A stretch of 29,652 bases of DNA. Source: DATGUA01 sp035301545 (GTDB lineage Bacteria; Bacillota; Clostridia; Tissierellales; Tissierellaceae). A model generated the notes under the pieces. It was not told the origin of the DNA. It searched no databases and was given only the letters and a program-made list of their open reading frames with translations. The stretch is from positions 1-29,652 of the forward strand of contig DATGUA010000011.1 of assembly GCA_035301545.1 (NCBI GenBank), in the 5' to 3' direction. Positions 24,567-29,652 of this stretch are shown here, in pieces. Positions within the stretch are counted from its first letter, which is position 1, and the number at the start of each line of letters is the position of its first letter. Position numbers and translations under genes: made by a program.

Positions 24567-25322
24567 ATGCATTATATAGGAATGGATATAGGATCAACGG
24601 CAACTAAGGTTTCAGTAGTAGAAGATGAAGAAGTAGTATCTAATTTTACATTACCGACTGGATGGAATAGTGTAGAAACTTCTAAAACAGTAAAGAAGAA
24701 ATTAGAAGAAATAGATATAGATATGGATAAAGCTAAAGTATTGGCTACTGGATATGGAAGAATATCAGTACCATATGCTGATAAAACTATTACTGAAATA
24801 AGCTGTCATGGAAAAGGGGTTCAATATTTATTAGGTGATGATTCGACAATAGTAGATATTGGAGGGCAGGATACAAAGATTATTACTCTAGAAAATGGTA
24901 GAGTAGTAGATTTTACTATGAATGATAAATGTGCAGCAGGTACAGGAAAATTTATGGAGCTAATGGCAAATACATTAGGCGTATCTATAGATGAATTAGC
25001 TGATATGGCTTTAGAGGGGGAAGATATTAGCATAACAAGTATGTGTACTGTATTTGCAGAATCGGAAGTGATAAGTTTAATAGGTGAAGGAAAGAAAAGA
25101 GAAGATATAGCTAGAGGTATAATAAACTCTATAACTGGAAGAGTATTTTCTATGTTACATAAACATGGGAGTAGTGATACTGTATATCTAACAGGTGGAC
25201 TTTGTGAAGTGGATTCATTTATAGAATTATTATCTGAAAAATTAGATACAGAGATAAAAACAGATCCTTTAGCGAGATATGCAGGATCTATAGGAGCAGC
25301 ATTATTAGCTACAGGATTATAA
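24567..25322 (+). CDS. ATP-dependent activase for the DCCP-like protein (BcrAD/BadFG/HgdC family)
   Basis: A 251-residue ASKHA-fold ATPase that transfers single low-potential electrons to its partner, driven by ATP hydrolysis. The phosphate loop MDIGSTATKVSVVE is at residues 6-19 and the second ATP motif VDIGGQDTK at 96-104. The two cysteines that bridge a [4Fe-4S] cluster between monomers are Cys122 (KCAAGTGKFME) and Cys160 (SMCTVFAESEVISLI; key part CTVFAESE). A single ASKHA domain and this length fit HgdC/DCCA. It begins 13 bp after the DCCP-like gene, with AGAGGATG as ribosome site, so the two are coupled. Electrons probably come from a ferredoxin or flavodoxin encoded elsewhere. Confidence 0.92.
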   Translation: MHYIGMDIGSTATKVSVVEDEEVVSNFTLPTGWNSVETSKTVKKKLEEIDIDMDKAKVLATGYGRISVPYADKTITEISCHGKGVQYLLGDDSTIVDIGGQDTKIITLENGRVVDFTMNDKCAAGTGKFMELMANTLGVSIDELADMALEGEDISITSMCTVFAESEVISLIGEGKKREDIARGIINSITGRVFSMLHKHGSSDTVYLTGGLCEVDSFIELLSEKLDTEIKTDPLARYAGSIGAALLATGL

Positions 25323-25361
25323 AATTAATTTAAGATAAACATTTTATTCAGGGGGACTGTT

Positions 25362-25928
25362 ATGGAAGAAAAAAATAAGATTTACATAATGATTTTTTCA
25401 GGACTAGCAATAGCAATAAATATTGTACTTGGTACAGTTGTAAAAATGTTAAGTATACCCTTATTATTTTTAGATACTGTAGGAACTATATTTACTGCAG
25501 TAGTATTTGGACCTATATATGGAGCAATAGTAGGAGGGTTAACAAACGTAGTACAAGGAGTTATATCAGGACCAAAAATTATTCCTTTTGCCTTTGTTAA
25601 TATTGCTGTAGGTCTAGTAGTTGGTTATATAGCTATGAAGGGAAACTTTAATTATAAAAAGGCTGTTATTACAGGTTTAATACTTTCAGTAGTAGCACCC
25701 TTAATAGGGACACCTATATCTGTATATGTTTATGGTGGAATTACTGGAGATTTTAATGATGTATTCTTTACATTGTTAGTCCAATCTGGACAAAAAATAT
25801 TTGCATCAGCTTTTATTCCAAGAGTTGCAAGTAATATAGTCGATAAAATAGTAAGCTGTTCTATAGTCGTATTTTTGGTGGAAAGATTACCTAAAAGATA
25901 TGTTCAGGGAGCAAAAATAAATGGATAG
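25362..25928 (+). CDS. ECF-transporter S component (resembles CD3073 family)
   Basis: A 188-residue membrane protein with about six hydrophobic segments and the ECF S-component look: LAIAINIVLGTVVKML at the front (the usual A-x3-A-like helix 1 region), then LFLDTVGTIFTAVVFGPIYGAIVGGLTNVVQG (key parts: FLDTVGTIF, FGPIYGAIVGGLTN). It would bind a small molecule outside the cell and share an energising EcfA/EcfT module encoded elsewhere. From memory it resembles the C. difficile CD3073 type, whose substrate is unknown. GGGGGA lies 6 bases before the ATG, 39 bp after the activase stop. Its last codons overlap the desulfidase gene by 8 bp. Confidence 0.85.
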   Translation: MEEKNKIYIMIFSGLAIAINIVLGTVVKMLSIPLLFLDTVGTIFTAVVFGPIYGAIVGGLTNVVQGVISGPKIIPFAFVNIAVGLVVGYIAMKGNFNYKKAVITGLILSVVAPLIGTPISVYVYGGITGDFNDVFFTLLVQSGQKIFASAFIPRVASNIVDKIVSCSIVVFLVERLPKRYVQGAKING

Positions 25929-26421
25929 AAGCAAAAGAGTAATATTTATATCACATTGTATATTAAATCAAAATACAGTAGTCCCTCCTTTAGCCAGAGC
26001 TAAGGGAGCCTATAGAGAAATAATAGAGAGATTAATGGAAAATGGAATCGGTATACATCAAATGCCTTGTCCGGAGTATGAATATTTAGGTTTAAGTAGA
26101 AAACCTATGAGTAAATTAGAATATGATACTGATAATTATAGAAATTTGTGTAAAAAGATTGCTAATGATATTCTTAAGACTATAAAAGAGTATTTAAATA
26201 ATGGATATAATATTATTGGATTAGTAGGGATTAAGGGAAGTCCAACATGTAGTATCAGGGAAGAACAGGGTATATTTATGGAAGAAGTATTTTCCTTGCT
26301 AAATTCAGAGGGGATACTTTTAGATAGAATTGATATTCCAGGGGAGTATGTAGATGGGAAAGATAATAGTGAATTTATTAAAGAATTTGAAAGTTTTTTG
26401 ACTAAAGTAAAAAATATATAA
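25921..26421 (+). CDS. TudS/DUF523-related putative desulfidase (resembles CD3072 family)
   Basis: A 166-residue protein related to the thiouracil desulfidase TudS and DUF523, whose members use a three-cysteine [4Fe-4S] cluster to remove sulfur from a thio-substrate. The likely ligands are Cys13 (ISHCILNQN), Cys50 (QMPCPEYEYLG) and Cys110 (GIKGSPTCSIREEQG), each in the context expected for the family; Cys77 is extra. From memory this is the C. difficile CD3072 type, found beside a matching ECF S component as here. It starts inside the S-component gene (8-bp overlap), implying coupled translation and shared substrate. The actual substrate is unknown. A strong terminator follows. Confidence 0.85.
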   Translation: MDRSKRVIFISHCILNQNTVVPPLARAKGAYREIIERLMENGIGIHQMPCPEYEYLGLSRKPMSKLEYDTDNYRNLCKKIANDILKTIKEYLNNGYNIIGLVGIKGSPTCSIREEQGIFMEEVFSLLNSEGILLDRIDIPGEYVDGKDNSEFIKEFESFLTKVKNI

Positions 26422-26437
26422 TTGAGATAATAGCTAT

Positions 26438-26466
26438 AAAACGGTAGGTTAATAACCTACCGTTTT
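26438..26466. terminator. Bidirectional terminator between the DCCP-like operon and the spore-protein genes
   Basis: Fourteen-bp arms (AAAACGGTAGGTTA and complement) meet around a single A, giving a hairpin with a small effective loop, followed by TTTTTT. The A-run on its left makes it functional for the minus-strand spore genes as well. Confidence 0.9.
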
Positions 26467-26474
26467 TTGTTTAT

Positions 26475-26672
26475 TTAGATTTGCTTATTTAGACTAGATT
26501 CTTCTAATTTATTTTCATCAACAAGTTGGTTTTGACCCATTTCAACTAATCTTTTAGTCATGGTTCCGCCGACTTTTCCAGCATTAGTTATTGTAATATT
26601 TAATTCATTAGCTATTTCTAGTTTCATTTCATCAAGAGCTTTTCTTGCATTTTCATTAGGATTTTCTATCAC
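26475..26672 (-). CDS. Alpha/beta-type small acid-soluble spore protein (second of pair)
   Basis: A 65-residue DNA-coating spore protein that protects the spore chromosome and is degraded by Gpr protease at germination. The family core is seen in ARKALDEMKLEIANELNI, which holds the Gpr cleavage context LEIA, and GKVGGTMTKRLVEMGQNQL (key part: GGTMTKRLVEMGQ). GTG 26672 is chosen as start: AAGGAG lies 8 bases upstream, and this matches the start of its neighbour. The GTG at 26681 almost abuts that ribosome site. Twenty-six bp separate it from the upstream paralogue, so the two are co-transcribed, presumably by the forespore sigma factor SigG. Confidence 0.92.
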   Translation of the reverse strand: MIENPNENARKALDEMKLEIANELNITITNAGKVGGTMTKRLVEMGQNQLVDENKLEESSLNKQI

Positions 26673-26698
26673 TATATTCACTCCTTAGTTACTGAAAT

Positions 26699-26890
26699 CT
26701 ATTTATCCAAATTAGATCTTTCTGATTTATATTCTTCAACAAGCTGTTTTTGCCCTATCTCAACTAGATCTCTAGTCATAGCACCGCCAACTATTCCAAT
26801 ATCACTTAAATTAATATTGTTTTCATTAGCTATTTCTAATTTCATTTCATCAAGAGCTTTTCTAGCCTTTAAATTAGGTTTCTTTGCCAT
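26699..26890 (-). CDS. Alpha/beta-type small acid-soluble spore protein (first of pair)
   Basis: A 63-residue paralogue of the downstream gene with the same core: ARKALDEMKLEIANENNI and GIVGGAMTRDLVEIGQKQL (key part: GGAMTRDLVEIGQ). The ATG at 26890 has GAGGTG 6 bases upstream. The in-frame GTG at 26899 overlaps the ribosome site. The first 9 bases of the longer frame, GTGAATACA, mirror GTGAATATA of the sister gene, showing recent tandem duplication that included the ribosome site. The pair marks the organism as a spore former. Confidence 0.93.
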   Translation of the reverse strand: MAKKPNLKARKALDEMKLEIANENNINLSDIGIVGGAMTRDLVEIGQKQLVEEYKSERSNLDK

Positions 26891-26919
26891 TGTATTCACC
26901 TCTATTTTAAGATATTGTT

Positions 26920-26948
26920 ATTTTGCTACATATTATGATTTTGATACA
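26920..26948 (-). promoter_or_regulatory. Tentative SigG-type promoter of the spore-protein pair
   Basis: Reading the minus strand, GTATC and CAAAATA are spaced by 17 bp, near the forespore SigG pattern (GHATR and CATnnTA) with a mismatch in each box. The gene context makes SigG control likely; this exact placement is uncertain, as a CATAATA also lies nearby. Confidence 0.35.
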
Positions 26949-27033
26949 AGGAAAAGATTGGAGCAAATAATATGCTATATTAATTGAAATATGACCCACG
27001 AAAAGGGTAAATATCATAATTAAATTAGAAATA

Positions 27034-27042
27034 TGTTATAAT
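27034..27042 (+). promoter_or_regulatory. Extended -10 promoter before the YjgN-like gene
   Basis: TGTTATAAT provides a perfect -10 with the TGn extension, 31 bases before the ATG. No good -35 is present, which extended -10 promoters tolerate. A small GACCC/GGGT hairpin lies just upstream (about 26993-27008). Confidence 0.5.
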
Positions 27043-27073
27043 AGGATAAGAACTAGATAGAAGGAATGATAAA

Positions 27074-27388
27074 ATGGATATTACAAGAGAAGAATCTTAT
27101 TTTGATGGAGGATTATTACAATTAATAGGATGGAATATATTAGGAGGAATAATTACAGTAATTACAGCTGGTATAGCTTATCCATGGGCAGTTTGTATGG
27201 TATATGGTTGGAAAATAAATCATACAGTCATAGAAGGTAGAAGATTAAAATTCACAGGATCTCCAGTAGGACTATTTGGAACATGGATAAAAATATTATT
27301 ATTAACATTTATAACCTTGGGAATATATGGATTTTGGGCAAGTATAACCATCAGGAAATGGAAAGTAAGAAATACAGTATTTAGATAA
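27074..27388 (+). CDS. YjgN/DUF898-like small membrane protein
   Basis: A 104-residue protein with two membrane-associated halves (about residues 13-42 and 66-90) of similar design. The first has TAGIAYPWAVCMVYGWKINHT, the second TLGIYGFWASITIRKWKVRNT (shared pattern: T-x-GI-x-Y-x-x-W, later W-K-x-x-x-T), an internal repeat typical of DUF898/YjgN proteins. It is much shorter than full YjgN (about 350 residues), so it is a minimal version. The function of the family is unknown. AAGGAATGATAAA precedes the ATG. It is followed after 46 bp by another membrane protein and then hsdM, without a terminator. Confidence 0.7.
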   Translation: MDITREESYFDGGLLQLIGWNILGGIITVITAGIAYPWAVCMVYGWKINHTVIEGRRLKFTGSPVGLFGTWIKILLLTFITLGIYGFWASITIRKWKVRNTVFR

Positions 27389-27434
27389 AATGTAAAATAA
27401 TAAAAAATAATCTGGGGTGATGGAGATTAACTAC

Positions 27435-28052
27435 ATGGAAAAATCAAATGAATTAATTAAAGATCCAATTAATTGGGAAGGAATTAGAAATGAGAATATT
27501 GAAGAACTTAAAGAAAGATTAAAAACCATGGACAAAACAGACCTAGAAAAAATGCTAATAGTATTAGAATCAAAGGATGTACTATTACAAGAGTCAAATA
27601 ATATACCAATCTTTCTTGGAATTTTATCTTTTATATTAGGATTAGCTGCTGCAGCTATATCAATATTAAATCACTTTAGGATTATAAACAGCTTTGGTTG
27701 GATTATAGCTATAGTAATATTTCTACTAATATTAGGGTATATATTTTGGGAAAGAAAAAGGACAAGCTATAGAAAAAGAAATAGTGAAATAATAAGTATT
27801 AAAATAGCTGTTAAAGAACTGATTAATGAGATAAATGAAGAAGAAAGAAGAAAAGAAAATAAAAAAGAGAGGAAAAGAATAAAAGAAGAGAGAGGAAAAA
27901 TAAAAAACAAAGGAACTAGAAGAGAAATAAGAAGAGTAAGAAGAAAAGGAAAAAAGGAAAGGAAAACCAGAAATAGACAAGAAGATAGCTATAAAAGAAG
28001 ACATAATAATGTAATTGATGATGAAATTTTAAGTTATAATTGGAGAGGATAA
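27435..28052 (+). CDS. Unknown two-TM protein with very basic tail, upstream of hsdM
   Basis: A 205-residue protein I do not recognise. The first 55 residues are a charged helical region (ELKERLKTMDKTDLEKMLIVL). Two membrane helices follow at about 57-79 and 84-106. A long lysine/arginine-rich segment (about 138-190, e.g. RREIRRVRRKGKKERKTR) could bind nucleic acid or anionic lipid on the cytoplasmic face. The ATG at 27435 has GGAG 9 bases upstream; the GTG at 27417 and ATG at 27420 overlap other G-rich strings and are alternatives. hsdM begins 17 bp after its stop with no terminator, so it is probably in the restriction-modification transcript. The purine-rich tail also gives a spurious antisense frame. 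Confidence 0.65.
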   Translation: MEKSNELIKDPINWEGIRNENIEELKERLKTMDKTDLEKMLIVLESKDVLLQESNNIPIFLGILSFILGLAAAAISILNHFRIINSFGWIIAIVIFLLILGYIFWERKRTSYRKRNSEIISIKIAVKELINEINEEERRKENKKERKRIKEERGKIKNKGTRREIRRVRRKGKKERKTRNRQEDSYKRRHNNVIDDEILSYNWRG

Positions 28053-28069
28053 ATGAAGGGGGATTCTAA

Positions 28070-29652
28070 ATGAACGAAACAATAAAACATAGACAAACAG
28101 GGATAAATGTTCAAGAAAAAGCTAATATGATATGGAATATAGCAGATATACTAAGAGGACTATATAAACCTCATGAATATGGGAAAATTATATTACCTAT
28201 GACTATAATAAAAAGATTTAATGATACATTATATTCTACAAAAGACAAAGTATTAGAAAAATATGAAGAGATAAAAGATTTTGATGTTCAAGATCCATTT
28301 TTAAAAAGAGAAACAGGATATGATTTTTATAATACTAGCCCTTATACCTTTACTAATCTATTAGCAGATTCAGAAAATATAGAGGATAACTTTAGGGAAT
28401 TTCTAAATGGATTTTCTGAGAATGTAATAGATGTTTTAGAAAACTTTGATTTTGATAGGGAAATAGGGAAACTAGCTAATGCTAATATGCTCTTTTTAAT
28501 AATACAGGAATTTAACAAAAAAGAATCTTATATGGGACCAGATCAAATATCTAGTATAGATATGGGTTATATATTCGAAGAATTAGTAAGAAAATTCTCA
28601 GAGTCATATGATGAAGAGGCAGGGGAACACTTTACTTCTAGAGATATAATTTATCTGATGACAGATTTATTAATATCAGAAGATAAAGACATCCTATTAG
28701 AAGAAGGAGTAGTCAAAACAGTATATGACCAAACAATGGGAACATCCCAGATGCTAGGGGCTATGGAAGAAAGATTGAAAGAATTAGATAAAAATGCAAA
28801 AGTAACCCTATTTGGTCAGGAAGTAAACCCAGAAACATATGCTATAGCAAAAGCCGATATGTTAATTAGAGGCGGAGATGCCCATAATATGATGTTAGGA
28901 AATACATTGTCAAATGATGCTTATCCTAATTATACATTTGATTACTGTATATCTAATCCACCTTTTGGGATCGATTGGAAATCAGAAAGAAAATCAGTAG
29001 AGGACGAGGCCAAGCAAGGAGATAGGGGAAGGTTTAGCATAGGACTTCCCTATGTAAATGATGGACAACAATTATTTGATCTAAATGGTATATCTAAACT
29101 AAAAGACACAGGTAGAATGGCCATAGTACATAATGGTTCACCATTATTCACTGGAGATGCAGGAAGTGGACCTAGTGAAATAAGAAGATATATTATAGAA
29201 AATGATTGGCTAGAAGCCATAGTACAACTACCAAATGACAGTTTTTATAATACAGGTATAACTACTTATATATGGATAATATCTAAGGACAAGCCTAGTC
29301 ATAGAGTAGGAAAAGTACAATTAATAGACGCATCTAAAACATTTGAAAAAAGAAGAAAATCTATAGGAAACAAAAGAAATGATATAACGAGAGAATGTAG
29401 AGAATTAATAATAAGAGCTTATGGAGATTTTAAAAACAAAGAATATGAAGAGAAAAATTTAATCTGTGAATCTAAAATATTTGATAATATAGACTTTGGC
29501 TATAATCAAATAACTATAGAAACACCTCTTAGACTAAAGTTTAAAATAGATAAAAAAGGAATAGAAAGATTTAAAGAAGAAACCCAATATAAAAACTTAG
29601 CAAAACTAACTAAAGCTAAAAGAAGAGGAAAAACAGAAGAAGAAATAGAAAA
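28070..29652 (+). CDS. hsdM: Type I restriction-modification system methyltransferase subunit HsdM (3' partial)
   Basis: The first 527 codons of an N6-adenine DNA methyltransferase, open to the window end. The N-terminal HsdM domain has IWNIADILRGLYKPHEYGKI. Then come EAGEHFTSRDIIYLMTDLL, SAM-binding motif I VYDQTMGTSQML (residues 218-229) and catalytic motif IV SNPPFGIDW (Asn296-Phe299). GQQLFDLNGISKLKDTGRMAIVHNGSPLF follows (key part: GRMAIVHNGSPLF), then RKSIGNKRNDIT. The DQTMGTS form of motif I is normal for this HsdM branch. AAGGGGG lies 7 bases before the ATG. HsdS and HsdR should follow downstream, outside the window. It modifies host DNA and is part of the restriction complex. Confidence 0.95.
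   Translation, partial: MNETIKHRQTGINVQEKANMIWNIADILRGLYKPHEYGKIILPMTIIKRFNDTLYSTKDKVLEKYEEIKDFDVQDPFLKRETGYDFYNTSPYTFTNLLADSENIEDNFREFLNGFSENVIDVLENFDFDREIGKLANANMLFLIIQEFNKKESYMGPDQISSIDMGYIFEELVRKFSESYDEEAGEHFTSRDIIYLMTDLLISEDKDILLEEGVVKTVYDQTMGTSQMLGAMEERLKELDKNAKVTLFGQEVNPETYAIAKADMLIRGGDAHNMMLGNTLSNDAYPNYTFDYCISNPPFGIDWKSERKSVEDEAKQGDRGRFSIGLPYVNDGQQLFDLNGISKLKDTGRMAIVHNGSPLFTGDAGSGPSEIRRYIIENDWLEAIVQLPNDSFYNTGITTYIWIISKDKPSHRVGKVQLIDASKTFEKRRKSIGNKRNDITRECRELIIRAYGDFKNKEYEEKNLICESKIFDNIDFGYNQITIETPLRLKFKIDKKGIERFKEETQYKNLAKLTKAKRRGKTEEEIE

Noticed and set aside
23387..25322. Reading the pair as a classical 2-hydroxyglutaryl-CoA dehydratase pathway
   Set aside because: The second dehydratase subunit, CoA-transferase and 2-hydroxyacid dehydrogenase are all missing nearby; the single-subunit plus activase layout fits the DCCP type better.
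27732..28004. Minus-strand frame opposite the basic-tailed protein
   Set aside because: Its Ser/Phe-rich translation is just the complement of the Lys/Arg/Glu purine-rich tail and has no ribosome site or family resemblance.
28727..28756. Degenerate SAM-binding motif I in HsdM (DQTMGTSQML in place of the familiar PxxGTGG)
   Set aside because: I recall the TMGTSQML form as the normal motif in this large HsdM branch, and motif IV NPPF is intact, so it is not a sign of inactivation.
1..29652. CRISPR array, tRNA/rRNA genes, insertion sequences or prophage
   Set aside because: No regularly spaced repeats, no cloverleaf or rRNA-like GC-rich stretch, and no transposase, integrase or phage structural gene were seen in reading both strands.

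Overview
The window comes from a low-GC, AT-rich Gram-positive anaerobe of the Clostridia/Tissierellia kind. Four things support this: strong AGGAGG/AAGGTG-type ribosome sites with frequent GTG and TTG starts; an oxygen-sensitive pyruvate formate-lyase with its radical-SAM activase; a tandem pair of alpha/beta-type small acid-soluble spore proteins, which means a spore former; and a dehydratase-like iron-sulfur protein with its ATP-dependent activase. The order-level placement is inference from gene content.

Layout. 1-346: tail of a divergent MoaE-like gene. 546-4446: fermentation block pflB-pflA-Crp/Fnr regulator, with an exact TGTGA-N6-TCACT operator centred about 41.5 bp before the predicted pflB transcription start and a long palindromic terminator behind the regulator. 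4506-5186: an unexplained start-less membrane ORF, then msrA. 5440-9532: co-directional housekeeping and unknown genes (DUF1292 protein, Cof-type HAD phosphatase, TIGR01212-type radical SAM protein, P-loop protein, RsuA-type pseudouridine synthase, unknown protein). 9563-10144 (minus): membrane-anchored acidic protein with an MltG-like N-terminal domain. 10230-12138: RluA-family pseudouridine synthase and glutaminase. 12264-18004: complete five-gene oligopeptide ABC transporter operon. 18034-20327: Kef-type antiporter divergent from a LysR regulator. 20474-21028 (minus): nitroreductase. 21381-23183: membrane-anchored MutS-like ATPase behind a 230-bp leader of unknown purpose.

23306-26466 is the most interesting unit. 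A TTGACA promoter and a strong terminator bracket four genes: a double-cubane-cluster-protein-like member of the 2-hydroxyacyl-CoA dehydratase family, its ASKHA activase, an ECF-transporter S component, and a TudS/DUF523-related putative desulfidase whose start overlaps the S-component gene by 8 bp. Together they suggest uptake of a small, possibly sulfur-containing molecule and its reductive processing with very low-potential electrons.

26475-26890 (minus) holds the two spore-protein genes. 27074-29652 holds a YjgN/DUF898-like membrane protein, an unknown two-TM protein with a very basic tail, and, 17 bp after it, the start of a type I restriction-modification hsdM that runs off the window. 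No rRNA, tRNA, CRISPR array, insertion sequence or phage gene was seen.
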